Part shown: one piece after another, positions 1 to 7,871 of the stretch
Numbering within the stretch: position 1 is the first letter of the stretch
Layout: every line of letters begins with the position of its first letter
Assembly (NCBI GenBank): GCA_002343075.1
Contig: DDRH01000027.1
Span: forward strand, 1-53,678
From: Phycisphaerales bacterium UBA2421
GTDB lineage: Bacteria > Planctomycetota > Phycisphaerae > Tepidisphaerales > Tepidisphaeraceae
Length of the DNA: 53,678 nucleotides
Direction of reading: 5' to 3'
Notes under the pieces: generated by a model
The model's input: the letters and a program-made list of their open reading frames with translations, nothing else
What the model was told of the DNA's origin: nothing
Databases searched by the model: none
Translations under genes and position numbers: made by a program

Positions 1-296
1 CGCCCCCCCCCGCCGCCCCCCCCACCGAAACCGCCACCTGAGCGGGGTTCACGGGGCTTGGCTTCGTTGACGGTGAGCGCGCGCCCGCCGTGCTGTTGGC
101 CGTTCAGGGCTGCAATCGCAGCAGAGGCTTCTTCATCGCTGGACATCTGGACGAATCCAAAGCCCTTCGAGCGACCGGTATCGCGGTCGGCGATGATCTC
201 GGCACTTTCAACGGTGCCGTGCGCAGCGAAAATTTCCTGCAGACTGGAACTGTCCACGTCGTAACTCAGATTGCCGACATATAACTTCTTGCCCAT
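1..296 (-). CDS. RRM-type RNA-binding protein (3' end outside window)
   Basis: This is a small single-RRM protein of the glycine-rich bacterial RNA-binding family. The minus-strand ATG at 296 is preceded by an AAGGAA ribosome-binding site about six bases upstream. The protein begins MGKKLYVGNL, which holds the RNP2 motif LYVGNL. RNP1 follows as KGFGFVQM near residue 45, then the usual EEASAAIAALNG helix and an NEAKPRE end of the domain. After that comes a glycine run, which is still open at the window edge, so the C-terminus is missing. Family members bind single-stranded RNA and are often cold-induced; nothing here shows the target. No partner gene is adjacent, and the next gene upstream is a tRNA. 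Confidence 0.9.
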   Translation of the reverse strand, partial: MGKKLYVGNLSYDVDSSSLQEIFAAHGTVESAEIIADRDTGRSKGFGFVQMSSDEEASAAIAALNGQQHGGRALTVNEAKPREPRSGGGFGGGGGGGG

Positions 297-758
297 TGTG
301 TTTTCCTTAAATTGTGGGCATCGAACCCGCGTTTTACTTTCGGGGCCAATAGTCGAAAGAGACTCACGTTTGAGTCTGAAAAGGTAGGACCAGCGGCTAT
401 TGCCTAGACGGCGGAGGGCAAAAGACCCAAACCGAGAAAGCGACGTCGAATGACTTACCAGTTTCAACGTATCAGAAGTTGCTTTCAAAAGCGAATTTGC
501 GCACATTCGATTCAATCCGAAACGATCGGCGCAGACCGAGTGCATCAGCTAAGCCGGGCCATTCTACCGCAATCGCTGGCGTGTGTTTTGAGTTCTAAGC
601 TGAGGTGGAGAAACGAGTTAGGCGTGAAAGCCGGCAATCCAATCGACCCCCACCGAATCGCCCCTCTCCACCGCCGTCCCGCAATTGAATCTCCCGCCCC
701 AGAACCTTCCGCGCAGAAAGCTGCCGTCAGCGGCTTCCAAAAATGCCCGCCCAACCAC
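297..758. other. Gene-free stretch between the RRM gene and tRNA-Arg
   Basis: I see no convincing gene in these 460 bases. The part nearest the RRM gene should be its 5' leader. It contains a perfect 6-bp stem with a 4-base loop at 361-376 (gactca-cgtt-tgagtc), which on the minus strand is followed by a pyrimidine-rich stretch. This could be a leader hairpin of the kind seen in cold-shock mRNAs, but nothing proves it. No clear -35/-10 pair is visible on the minus strand. Short open frames here have no start-site signal and no recognisable protein. Confidence 0.5.
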
Positions 759-832
759 TACCCGCGACAGGAGTCGAACCTGTGACCTCCGGTTTAGGAA
801 ACCAGCGCTCTATCCAACTGAGCTACGCGGGC
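759..832 (-). tRNA. tRNA-Arg (anticodon CCT)
   Basis: Read on the minus strand, the 74 bases fold as a complete cloverleaf. The acceptor arm GCCCGCG pairs with CGCGGGT (one G-U), followed by discriminator A. The D arm contains TAGCTCAGTTGGATAGAGC, and the anticodon stem CTGGT/ACCGG frames the loop TTCCTAA, giving anticodon CCT (reads AGG). The T arm is ACAGG-TTCGACT-CCTGT. The CCA end is not encoded, so it must be added after transcription. The gene stands alone, 47 bases upstream of the rsmG stop codon. Confidence 0.96.
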
Positions 833-879
833 GGACGCTCTCAAGCTAACTCGCGGGGTTGCATCGTTCAAGCGCGAAA

Positions 880-1530
880 TCACGCTCCGGCGGTCGGGCC
901 TCCTCGGCGGGGGATTTCTATTATCAGATGGTCTCTTCCGGGCAGGTCGGCGGGGTGAATGGTTGGGGCGGCACCTCGATAGCGGTTGATGATCGGCTGG
1001 CAGTTGACGAGTTCTTCGCGCGCTTTGGGGCCTTTCATCGCCAGCAAAACGCCGCCGGGCTTGACCAGTGGCAGGCACCACTGGATGAGCCTATCCATCG
1101 CCGCCAGCGCGCGGGCGGTGACGACATCCCACTGATGCCCGCGGAGCTGTTCGGAGCGCTGGCCGACGACGGTGACATTGGTCAGCCCAAGATGTTGCGC
1201 TGTTTGTTCGAGAAACGCAGCCTTCTTTGCAGTCGCATCGATTAGGGTCATCTTGAGGTCGGGCCGGGCAATCGCAAGCGGGATGCCCGGCAGGCCGCCG
1301 CCGCTGCCGACATCGGCAAGGCGCAATGCCGCCTCGGGGATGTGGCGAAGAACCGTCAGTGAATCGGCGATGTGCAGAAGTTCTGCCTGCTCGCGATTCT
1401 CGATACGCGTGAGGTTCATCTGCTCGTTCACAGCAAAGAGGCGATCGAGATACGCGGACAACTGATCGATCCGGGTCTGATCGAGTGTGACATTGGCTCG
1501 TGCTGCGATGTCGATCCAAAGCTGGGACAT
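880..1530 (-). CDS. rsmG: 16S rRNA (guanine527-N7)-methyltransferase RsmG
   Basis: RsmG methylates N7 of G527 in the 530 loop of 16S rRNA using S-adenosylmethionine, in the cytosol. The 216-residue product matches the usual 205-220. It carries the N-terminal helical part with the conserved NLT (residues about 39-41) and IADSL segment, then the SAM-binding loop ADVGSGGGLPGIPLA around residues 71-85, followed by TLIDATAKKAAFLE and a VTARALAAM segment. The start is the ATG at 1530. No good Shine-Dalgarno sequence is visible (CTCTCCT lies just upstream), so translation may depend on the upstream U32 gene, whose stop codon is 43 bases away across a small hairpin. In many bacteria rsmG lies near gidA/parAB; here it does not. 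Confidence 0.95.
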   Translation of the reverse strand: MSQLWIDIAARANVTLDQTRIDQLSAYLDRLFAVNEQMNLTRIENREQAELLHIADSLTVLRHIPEAALRLADVGSGGGLPGIPLAIARPDLKMTLIDATAKKAAFLEQTAQHLGLTNVTVVGQRSEQLRGHQWDVVTARALAAMDRLIQWCLPLVKPGGVLLAMKGPKAREELVNCQPIINRYRGAAPTIHPADLPGRDHLIIEIPRRGGPTAGA

Positions 1531-1544
1531 AGGAGAGACTCATC

Positions 1545-1561
1545 ACGGGCAGGATGCCCGT
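1545..1561. repeat. REP-like palindrome between U32 gene and rsmG
   Basis: A perfect 6-bp stem (ACGGGC / GCCCGT) with loop AGGAT lies 12 bases past the U32 stop codon and 14 bases before the rsmG start. There is no T-run on either side, so it does not look like an intrinsic terminator. The surrounding catCACGGGCAGGATGCCCG is of the kind found in many copies in large bacterial genomes, so I call it an extragenic palindrome; its copy number cannot be judged from one window. Confidence 0.6.
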
Positions 1562-1573
1562 ACTACGTTCAAG

Positions 1574-4144
1574 TTAATCGTGCTCCAGTGTGCCTGCGGT
1601 GACGCCCAGTTGCTGCAGCACCCTCAGGCTTCGTACGGCGGCGGCGGGTTCAGCTTGGCCGCTAATGATTTCGTCGTAGCGCTCCACGATCGGGGCGACT
1701 TCGTCTTTACCCTCCCGAAGCAACTCAATGCGAAAATGCCGAATCCCCAGGCTTTGCATGCGGGGAACAAACTCTGCAGCGCTCTGCGCCTGCCCGTTGT
1801 AGACCGTGTTGCGACACCCCGCGTCGGGAATCAGCGGGTTATCGGCGCCCACGCGGTCGCGCAGGTCGACTTTGTGCGTCTCGCAAGGCCGACCGCAGTC
1901 GCGATAGTCCTTCCCGCTGCTCAGCGTGTGCGCAAAAACGCAATGCTCCATATGAAACATCGGCATGTGTTGATGCACGACACATTCAAACCGCGACGCG
2001 TCAAACCGCGCCAGCATCGCCGCCATTTGCTGCCAGTTAAGGTCATAACTTGGCACAAACCGAATCAGGCCGGTGTCGGCGAAGATCTGCGCGGTCAGCT
2101 CGTTGGCAATATTAAGCGAAAAATCGCCAATCAGCGGTAATTGCGGCACCTTCTGCCGAAAGAAACTGATCGCCGCGAGGCTGCGGACAATGACAGCGGT
2201 GGGGTTGCATCGCAGGATGTGTTCGAGCCAGCCTTCTTCGTGCGGCTTAACGATGCGCATCGTCGCCACTGCGATCGGCATGCCAATAGCGGTGCACCGC
2301 TCGACGGCCAATCTGTAACGGCGCACATCCTCAAAGTCGCAATAGATGGAGGAAAGACATGAAGACACCGAGGCACGAAGGCCCGAAGCGTGATGGGCGA
2401 GCACGGCTTCCACTTGCTCGAGCGTGCGACACAAAACATGGAGCGATCCGTGGCGGCTGCGGCTTCCATCCAGGGTTGATACGGTTTCAAGCTTCTGCGC
2501 AGCCCCCGCGGTCGCTGCGGCGCGGAGCTCGGTCAATGCGTCATCATTGTCAATCGCGTGAATTCTGGAACTGTCGAGCTGCGACAACAACTCCTCGACA
2601 GCCCGGCGGCGAAGATCGTTCAAGACCGACTTGGGAATCATCGGTCCGCCGGTGGATTTCAGTTGCAGTCCGTGAAGTTCAAAAGGCGTATCACCGAGCC
2701 GGCTAAGCTGCTCGCGGGCGGTCGCTTCGTTGACGGGGTGCTTGTTCGCGGCTTGCAGGGAATCTTGCGATGTCGCAGTTGCCGTTGCCGGGCGACCGTC
2801 GGAGTGAAGCGTCAACACAAGTCGTGCGGGAGCGCCGACATGTGCTTCGAGGGTAGCGTCAAGGGGAATGCGGTTTGCCACCACATCGCGGCTGAATGAG
2901 TGTTCGAGGCGCTTACGAATGGCCGGATCATCCGTTTTCCAGACGATCGAACCCGGCGGGATAGCGTGCGGATTGACATCGCCGTTGCCAAGCTCAATGC
3001 GGATGCGATTTCGTCCTGACGGCGCAACTGCAAACACACGGCCGCCTTGCTCGTCTTGCTCGGGGTGGCCCTCATCAAAGACAACCCCATCACCATTGCG
3101 GATGGCGGATTGCGGGTCTCGGATAGAGCGGTCAAGCTCGATAACGATCCCGCGATGATCAATGCCGGCAACCGTGCCGATTCTTCGCCCGCGGCTCTTG
3201 GGGAAGCGGGCGTGAACCAGCGCCTGATGATTCACGCCGCTCAAGAAGCCATGCGTAAACCCTCGGCTAAATGTCTGCGCCAGGTCGCCTCGTTGTGACT
3301 CGGTGATTTGAAATGGAGCGTTTGCAATTGCGGCATCGATAGCAGCGCGATAGGTCTGACTTGTTGCGGCGACGTAATGAGCGCTTTTCAGCCGACCTTC
3401 AATTTTGAACGAAGCGACGCCTGCGGAGGTGAGATCGGCGATGAGGTCGTGGGCTGCAAGATCTTGTGGGGAAAGAAGATACGACTTGTCGTCGAGATCG
3501 CGCTTCATGCCATCGACGATCAGATCGTACGGCAACCGGCACGCCTGCGCACACTGCCCGCGGTTGGCGCTGCGTCCGCCGATCGATTCGCTGGTGAGGC
3601 ATTGCCCGCTGTAGGCGACGCACAGCGCGCCGTGAACGAACACTTCAGTCGGCATGTCGGTGGTTGCGGCGATTCGGCGAATGTCGTCGAGCGTGTTTTC
3701 CCTTGCTAAGACTACGCGCACCACGCCGAGTCGGCGCACGAATTCGATGCCGCGCGGCTCGGTGAGCGTCATCTGCGTGCTGCCGTGAATGTTCAGCGAC
3801 GGGCACATTGCGTGGATGAGTCTTGCCAGGCCCAGGTCTTGAACGATGACCGCATCCACACCGGCCGCCGCGATTGCCCGAATGTAGTCGGCGGCGGCGG
3901 GGAGTTCGTCGGAGAAAATCAGCGTGTTGAAGGTGAGAAAACCCTTCACGTTGTGATCGTGAAGAAACTTCATCGTCTCAGGTAGCTTTTCCAGCGTGAA
4001 GTTCTCAGCACGATGCCGCGCGTTGAAATTCGGCAGACCGAAATAGACGGCGTCGGCGCCATTGGCGACGGCGGCGCGCATGGCCTCAAAATCGCCGGCG
4101 GGGGCGAGCAGTTCGGGGCGGTGTTGTTTTCGTTCGACGCTCAC
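1574..4144 (-). CDS. U32 family peptidase (collagenase-like, RlhA/YdcP-type)
   Basis: This is a U32-family protein of about 856 residues. The start of the domain is ELLAPAGDFEAMRAAVANGA, followed by DAVYFGL. The U32 signature EVFVHGALCVAYSGQC near residue 175 is followed by a GGRSANRGQCAQACR stretch whose cysteines resemble the Fe-S ligands of RlhA, TrhP and UbiU. A middle DUF3656-like part and a second TIM-barrel half with CGRPCETHKVDLRD and an NTVYNGQAQSA segment follow. Characterised members modify RNA or ubiquinone rather than acting as proteases, so RNA hydroxylation is the likeliest role, but substrate assignment is inference. The frame stays open to a GTG at 4180, but those 12 extra codons lie in an intergenic repeat arm. 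I therefore prefer the GTG at 4144. Confidence 0.88.
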   Translation of the reverse strand: MSVERKQHRPELLAPAGDFEAMRAAVANGADAVYFGLPNFNARHRAENFTLEKLPETMKFLHDHNVKGFLTFNTLIFSDELPAAADYIRAIAAAGVDAVIVQDLGLARLIHAMCPSLNIHGSTQMTLTEPRGIEFVRRLGVVRVVLARENTLDDIRRIAATTDMPTEVFVHGALCVAYSGQCLTSESIGGRSANRGQCAQACRLPYDLIVDGMKRDLDDKSYLLSPQDLAAHDLIADLTSAGVASFKIEGRLKSAHYVAATSQTYRAAIDAAIANAPFQITESQRGDLAQTFSRGFTHGFLSGVNHQALVHARFPKSRGRRIGTVAGIDHRGIVIELDRSIRDPQSAIRNGDGVVFDEGHPEQDEQGGRVFAVAPSGRNRIRIELGNGDVNPHAIPPGSIVWKTDDPAIRKRLEHSFSRDVVANRIPLDATLEAHVGAPARLVLTLHSDGRPATATATSQDSLQAANKHPVNEATAREQLSRLGDTPFELHGLQLKSTGGPMIPKSVLNDLRRRAVEELLSQLDSSRIHAIDNDDALTELRAAATAGAAQKLETVSTLDGSRSRHGSLHVLCRTLEQVEAVLAHHASGLRASVSSCLSSIYCDFEDVRRYRLAVERCTAIGMPIAVATMRIVKPHEEGWLEHILRCNPTAVIVRSLAAISFFRQKVPQLPLIGDFSLNIANELTAQIFADTGLIRFVPSYDLNWQQMAAMLARFDASRFECVVHQHMPMFHMEHCVFAHTLSSGKDYRDCGRPCETHKVDLRDRVGADNPLIPDAGCRNTVYNGQAQSAAEFVPRMQSLGIRHFRIELLREGKDEVAPIVERYDEIISGQAEPAAAVRSLRVLQQLGVTAGTLEHD

Positions 4145-4154
4145 TCTTAGATTG

Positions 4155-4453
4155 ATCAACACGAAGCTCACAAAGGTCACGAAGAACGGATTGAATCACC
4201 TAGGCTCGAAGGCACCAAATTATGAAGAAGAATGCTAAACACAAACGGCACGAAGCACACGAAGAAGAATTGGAGCGGATTGATCGACCCGCTATTTCAA
4301 ATCGCCACTTAGGCACCGCAACCATGTCTTAAGGCTTGATATCTTCGGGCGTGCTTCATGACAATAGTGCGTTGGTGTTCAGTTTTCCTTAGAGTCTTTG
4401 AGTCTTGCCCGTTCAATCTCCGCTTCGTGGCCTCCGTGTGCTTCGTGGTTAAC
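4155..4453. repeat. CACGAAG-family inverted-repeat element, thiG to U32 gap
   Basis: The gap between thiG and the U32 gene is almost filled by this element. Its left arm (4157-4190) is built of degenerate 9-bp units around CACGAAG. A second motif, caccTAGGCTCGAAGGCACC, follows at 4197-4215, and a further CACGAAGCACACGAAG copy sits at 4250-4265. The right arm (4421-4453) is the reverse complement of the CACGAAG type and ends GTGGTTAAC. Inside it, 4387-4409 carries a degenerate complement of the AGGCTC motif, so here the two motif families nest. It starts about 7 bases past the thiG stop. A close relative lies at 6217-6424: 4181-4215 and 6241-6275 match at about 31 of 35 bases. Confidence 0.8.
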
Positions 4454-4460
4454 TCTCTTT

Positions 4461-5279
4461 CTACTCGCCGGGAATGTACGAAATCATACCCTCAAACGGA
4501 CTGCTCGCCGTCGCGTATCTTTTCTTCGGAATCCGGCCGGCGCGGTAGGAATGATATCCAGCTTCTAGTGCGTGTTTCATGGCGATCGCCATCGTCACCG
4601 GATCTTTGGCGTGCGCGATGGCGGTGTTGAGCAGGACGCCGTCTGCGCCGAGTTCCATCGCGACGGCCACATCGCTGGCAGCGCCGACGCCGGCGTCCAC
4701 GATGACCGGGTAACTCGCGTCGCCTTCCTTCAACAGTTCCAGGCAAAGCGAGATGTTGAGCGGATTGAGAATTCCCTGCCCGCTGCCGATCGGACTGCCG
4801 GCGGGCATGACGCTGGCGGCGCCGGCTTCCTTGATGCGCATGGCACTGCGCGGGTCGTCGCTGCTGTAGGCCAAAACCGTAAAGCCTTCTTTGACAAGCT
4901 CTTTGGTGGCTTCGATTGTGCCAACGGGGTCGGGGAGCAGCGTTTTCTTGTCTCCCAGCACTTCCAACTTCACCCACCCCGCGCCTTTGTTGCTCTGTTT
5001 CTCGAGCAGATCGCGACCGAGCAGGGCGACGCGAATCGCATCGTCGGCGGTAAAGCACCCGGCGGTGTTGGGGAGAATCGTGTACTTGTTCAGATCGAGA
5101 TATTCGAAAAGCGACTTGCCTTGCTTATCAATCAACCGCTCGCGCCGGACGGCAACCGTCACCACCTCGCAGCCGCTGGCGTCGAGGGACTTCTGCATGA
5201 TCTCATATGACTGGTACTTGCCCGTGCCGACGAAGAGGCGGTGGCGGCAGGAGAAGTTCTTGATGCGCAGGGGGTCCAT
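4461..5279 (-). CDS. thiG: Thiazole synthase ThiG
   Basis: ThiG builds the thiamine thiazole ring in the cytosol from deoxyxylulose phosphate, dehydroglycine and the sulfur carried on ThiS thiocarboxylate. The 272-residue protein has the typical RLFVGTGKY opening at about residues 14-22 and [19 protein letters not shown]. The VKLEVLGD segment near residue 102 holds the Schiff-base lysine. [30 protein letters not shown] and [20 protein letters not shown] complete the phosphate-binding barrel loops. Its sulfur carrier thiS lies upstream in the same direction, but a REP transposase gene on the opposite strand separates the two. No TPP riboswitch is visible upstream, so this copy may be expressed from the nuo-side transcript. 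Confidence 0.96.
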   Translation of the reverse strand: MDPLRIKNFSCRHRLFVGTGKYQSYEIMQKSLDASGCEVVTVAVRRERLIDKQGKSLFEYLDLNKYTILPNTAGCFTADDAIRVALLGRDLLEKQSNKGAGWVKLEVLGDKKTLLPDPVGTIEATKELVKEGFTVLAYSSDDPRSAMRIKEAGAASVMPAGSPIGSGQGILNPLNISLCLELLKEGDASYPVIVDAGVGAASDVAVAMELGADGVLLNTAIAHAKDPVTMAIAMKHALEAGYHSYRAGRIPKKRYATASSPFEGMISYIPGE

Positions 5280-5326
5280 AGATGCGTCATTATATCATAG
5301 TTTCAACGCAATCTCGCGCTGCGAAA

Positions 5327-5361
5327 CCCGGGCAGAGCTTTGGCACCGTCCCGGCTCCGCG
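5327..5361 (+). repeat. REP sequence, upstream copy beside transposase
   Basis: The sequence cagagctttggcaccgtcc followed by cggctccgcg is a degenerate direct repeat of the copy at 5950-5987 (about 26 of 31 bases). It forms a short stem (CCGGG / CCCGG) around an AGAGCTTTGGCACCGT loop. It sits 35 bases upstream of the transposase start. Paired REPs around a transposase gene are the normal layout for REP-associated tyrosine transposases. Confidence 0.7.
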
Positions 5362-5396
5362 TTGACGATCCGACGAACATAAACGACGATGCGCCC

Positions 5397-6083
5397 ATGC
5401 CAGAACCGGGTCTTCGCTGGCAATTAGTCACCATCAACACGCTCGGCTCCCGGCTCCACGGCAACCCGCGCGGGTTTCGCTCAAGGGGGCATCGGATTCA
5501 CTCAAATGGCGACTACCGCAACCCGCCGACGCGGGGGGAACATGCGGGGTTGCATGAGCATCGCAAAAAGTCGGGAATTACCCCCGTGAAGTTACCCGTC
5601 GAGATCCGTGCGATCGTTGGCAAAGCGCTCGTTGCAAGCTTGCTTGACGATGGTTGGAGCGTTTTGGCGACATCGGTCTCGTCCGATCATGCTCATGTTC
5701 TGGTCGAACTGCCGGACGATGTTCGATCCATCAAAGCGATGGTTGGTAATGCCAAACGAGTCTCCTCCCGCGCGATTAAAGCGTGGATTGCAGGTTCGGT
5801 CTGGTCGGAAGGGTGCGATTACGAGTCGATCAAAGACATTTCGCATCAGCGCAACGCATTCAGCTACATTCTGAATAAACAGGGAGCAGATAGTTGGACG
5901 TGGTCGTACACTGATGATGCGCCGGCACTTGAAAAGCCGCTTAAGTGGAAGCCGGGACAGAGCCTTAGCGCCGTCCCGGCTTCGCGCGAGCTATCCTCCA
6001 CCGACAAACGTCACAATCTCAATCTCATCTCCATCGTGCAGTGGCAGATCATATCTGTCCGATCGAGCGAGGCGCTTGTTTAG
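5397..6083 (+). CDS. REP-associated (IS200/Y1-like) transposase family protein
   Basis: The 228-residue product begins MPEPGLRWQLVTINTLGSR and continues through LHGNPRGFRSRGHRIH. This matches the opening of Y1-type transposases, whose consensus is W-x-V-T-x-x-T-x-G-x-W/R-L-x-G. Around residue 99 it carries SSDHAHVLVELP, an H-x-H arrangement in the place of the HUH metal site. Near residue 150 follows SHQRNAFSYILNKQ, whose tyrosine may be the nucleophile. ATG 5397 is preferred over a TTG at 5340 that lies inside the left REP. The gene interrupts the thiS-thiG pair on the opposite strand, and its last 31 codons overlap thiS head to head, because the reading frame runs through the right REP before a stop. 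This proposed tail is therefore not original protein. Single-strand REP mobilisation is the family's known role; activity here is unproven. Confidence 0.75.
   Translation: MPEPGLRWQLVTINTLGSRLHGNPRGFRSRGHRIHSNGDYRNPPTRGEHAGLHEHRKKSGITPVKLPVEIRAIVGKALVASLLDDGWSVLATSVSSDHAHVLVELPDDVRSIKAMVGNAKRVSSRAIKAWIAGSVWSEGCDYESIKDISHQRNAFSYILNKQGADSWTWSYTDDAPALEKPLKWKPGQSLSAVPASRELSSTDKRHNLNLISIVQWQIISVRSSEALV
5950..5987 (+). repeat. REP sequence, downstream copy inside transposase 3' end
   Basis: A perfect 8-bp inverted repeat (GCCGGGAC at 5951-5958 and GTCCCGGC at 5973-5980) encloses a 14-base loop; TTCGCG follows. It is a direct repeat of the copy at 5327-5361. It is translated as the WKPGQSLSAVPASRE part of the transposase frame and ends only a few bases before the thiS stop codon, so it also sits at the 3' end of thiS. 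Confidence 0.75.
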
Positions 6084-6188
6084 TTCGATGGCAACCTTCT
6101 CAGGCGTGAGACTGAGTTGCGCGAGAAGCTGACGAATGGTTGTTCCATCGGCAATCTCCTTCTCATCGCCGTTCAGGAGAACTTTCAC
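5991..6188 (-). CDS. thiS: Thiamine sulfur-carrier protein ThiS
   Basis: ThiS is the ubiquitin-like carrier whose C-terminal glycine is adenylated and converted to a thiocarboxylate that feeds sulfur to ThiG. With the GTG at 6188 the product is 65 residues, the family's usual size, starting VKVLLNGDEKEIADGTTI. It ends FVGGG, with the essential terminal Gly-Gly. An AGAGG sequence lies about five bases before this GTG. An earlier in-frame GTG at 6209 would add seven residues and abuts the neighbouring repeat. Its stop codon lies next to a REP and its 3' half overlaps the antisense transposase frame, so insertion happened immediately downstream of the gene. ThiF and ThiH are not in the window. 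Confidence 0.9.
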   Translation of the reverse strand: MKVLLNGDEKEIADGTTIRQLLAQLSLTPEKVAIELNKRLARSDRYDLPLHDGDEIEIVTFVGGG

Positions 6189-6216
6189 TCGACCCTCTGC
6201 AAATCTCACTCAAGTT

Positions 6217-6424
6217 TTACCACGAAGCCCACGAAGGGCGCGAAGAACGGCTTGAACCACCAAGGCTCCAAGGCACGAAGATAAAAAGTTACGGACCGAT
6301 GATTCAATGCTGCAGGCGCATGTCCCCGTTTCAATTCAGTTTACATCTTCTTCGCGTTCTTCGCGTCCTTCGTGTTTCCCATCTCTCTGGGTTTCTTGGA
6401 GCCTTAGAGCCTTGGTGGTTAACA
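6217..6424. repeat. CACGAAG/CCAAGG inverted-repeat element, nuoF to thiS gap
   Basis: The gap contains two arm pairs. The CACGAAG arm at 6219-6250 matches the complement of 6347-6374 (18 of 19 bases over the best stretch). The CCAAGG arm at 6254-6280 matches the complement of 6395-6423, including 14 consecutive bases (AACCACCAAGGCTC). The order is arm 1, arm 2, unique centre, arm 1', arm 2', so the two pairings cross and cannot form one nested hairpin. It begins six bases past the nuoF stop and ends upstream of thiS. The related element at 4155-4453 shares arm sequence and the GTTAACCAC boundary next to a TAG stop. Confidence 0.85.
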
Positions 6425-6429
6425 ATCTT

Positions 6430-7779
6430 CTACCGTGTATTCGACCCCATCGGCGTGGCCACTTCTCGATTTCCTCGTGAAATCGGCAGCGAGACGCGCT
6501 TGGTGGTTTCCTCGGGACACGCCGCAGCGAATTCGTCGTAGTATTTGTTGATGAACGTGCGCGTGGCCCAGGCGGTGCCGTCGGCCAGGCCGCAGATGGT
6601 GGTGCCGGGCATGCTGCCCATGGTTTTCTCCAGTTCGAGCAGCATCTCCAGGTCGCGCGCCTTGCCGTAGCCGTCGACGATGCGGTCGAGGATCTTTTTC
6701 ATCCACGCGCTGCCTTCGCGGCAGGGGGTGCATTGGCCGCAACTCTCGTGGGCGTAGAACCTTACGCAGTTTCGCAAGGCGCGCACCATGTTGGTGTGCT
6801 CGTTCATGACGATCATGCCGGCGGTGCCCAGGCCGAGGCAGCCGCCTCGAAATCGGACGTCGTCGAAGTCGAGTTTGACATCGAGTTGGTGCTGCGCGAG
6901 TACACCCATGCTGATTCCCCCGCAGATCGCGCCCTTGAACGCGCCGCCTTTCATCCCGCCAGCCATGTCGATGGATTGTTGAAGTGTGATGCCGAGTTCG
7001 TGTTCGTACACACCGGGGCGGTTGAGATGGCCGCTCATGCCGTAAAGCTTGGGGCCGGGCGAGCTTGGCGTGCCCATGGTCTTAAACCAGGCCGGGCCTC
7101 GCTCCATGATATGTGGTACGCAGCAAAGGGTTTCGACATTGTTGATAACCGTCGGCCGGCCGAATACGCCAGCGATCGCCGGGAACGGCGGTTTGTTGCG
7201 TGGCCAACCTCGCTTGCCTTCGATGGCTTCGAGCATGCCGGTTTCTTCGCCGCAGATGTACGCCCCGGCACCGCGGTGGACGTAACAATCGATTTTCTTC
7301 CCGGTTCCCATCACGTTATTGCCGAAGATGCCGTGGTGATAGGCTTCTTTAATCGCCTGCTCGACCACCTTCGTGCCATGATGAAACTCCCCGCGGATGA
7401 ACACATAGGCGATGTCGCACTGCGTTGCCAGACAGGCAATGGCAATGCCTTCGAGCATCTGGTGCGGATCCCACTCCATCAGATGGCGATCTTTGAACGT
7501 GCCGGGTTCGCTCTCATCGGCATTGACCGCGAGATAGTGCGTGGTCTTCTTTTCTTTTGGGATGAATGACCATTTCTGCCCCGCGCTAAAGCCCGCGCCG
7601 CCGCGGCCGCGCAGTCCGCTATCGGTGACGGTCTTGATGATGTCCTGGCCGGACATATCCAGCGCGGCGCGCAACTGCTTGTATCCGCCGGTAGCGACGT
7701 AATCATTGTACCAGACCTTCTTCCGGTCGGCGGGGTTGAGGGGGATGCGCTTGGTGAGTACGGGTTCGGGAAAAGCCAT
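6430..7779 (-). CDS. nuoF: NADH-quinone oxidoreductase subunit F
   Basis: NuoF is the peripheral-arm subunit of respiratory complex I that binds NADH and FMN and carries Fe-S cluster N3. From the ATG at 7779 the protein is 449 residues, the usual length, starting MAFPEPVLTKRIPLNP. The FMN/NADH glycine loop GLRGRGGAGFSAG is near residue 58, followed by NADESEPGTFKDR and YICGEETGMLEAIEGKRGWP. The N3 ligands are in ESCGQCTPCREG (near residue 345) and the later TTICGLADGTAW. The open frame extends 18 codons upstream, but those codons are repeat-arm sequence. No Shine-Dalgarno sequence precedes the ATG, because the arm begins only about six bases away. It follows nuoE in order, with a phosphatase and a small ORF between. 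Confidence 0.97.
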   Translation of the reverse strand: MAFPEPVLTKRIPLNPADRKKVWYNDYVATGGYKQLRAALDMSGQDIIKTVTDSGLRGRGGAGFSAGQKWSFIPKEKKTTHYLAVNADESEPGTFKDRHLMEWDPHQMLEGIAIACLATQCDIAYVFIRGEFHHGTKVVEQAIKEAYHHGIFGNNVMGTGKKIDCYVHRGAGAYICGEETGMLEAIEGKRGWPRNKPPFPAIAGVFGRPTVINNVETLCCVPHIMERGPAWFKTMGTPSSPGPKLYGMSGHLNRPGVYEHELGITLQQSIDMAGGMKGGAFKGAICGGISMGVLAQHQLDVKLDFDDVRFRGGCLGLGTAGMIVMNEHTNMVRALRNCVRFYAHESCGQCTPCREGSAWMKKILDRIVDGYGKARDLEMLLELEKTMGSMPGTTICGLADGTAWATRTFINKYYDEFAAACPEETTKRVSLPISRGNREVATPMGSNTR

Positions 7780-7784
7780 GTTTT

Positions 7785-7871
7785 TAAGGGATGAAGGATA
7801 AAGGATGAAAGCTGAACTTCGCGGGCGGTTCAATGTTCATCTCTTATCCTTCATCCTTCATCCTTTCTTTC
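7785..7871. repeat. GGATGAA-family inverted-repeat element upstream of nuoF
   Basis: The left arm (7785-7810, aagggatgaaggataaagg then atgaa) and right arm (7834-7871) are reverse complements made of degenerate 7-8 bp GGATGAA units, around a centre of about 25 bases. The left arm abuts the nuoF ATG, leaving no visible ribosome-binding site. The right arm supplies the last five codons and the TAA of the 74-residue ORF upstream, so the element seems to have entered that gap and redefined the ORF end. Confidence 0.85.

Noticed and set aside
450..785. A 111-residue plus-strand frame before the tRNA gene
   Set aside because: It runs into the tRNA, has no ribosome-binding site and resembles no protein.
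1487..3709. Several plus-strand open frames over the U32 gene
   Set aside because: They are shadows of the U32 gene and fragment into unrelated frames.
4461..6424. A TPP riboswitch upstream of thiS or thiG
   Set aside because: No CTGAGA / ACCTGATCTGGNTNATNCCNGCG-type core is visible; the gaps are filled with REP and CACGAAG repeats.
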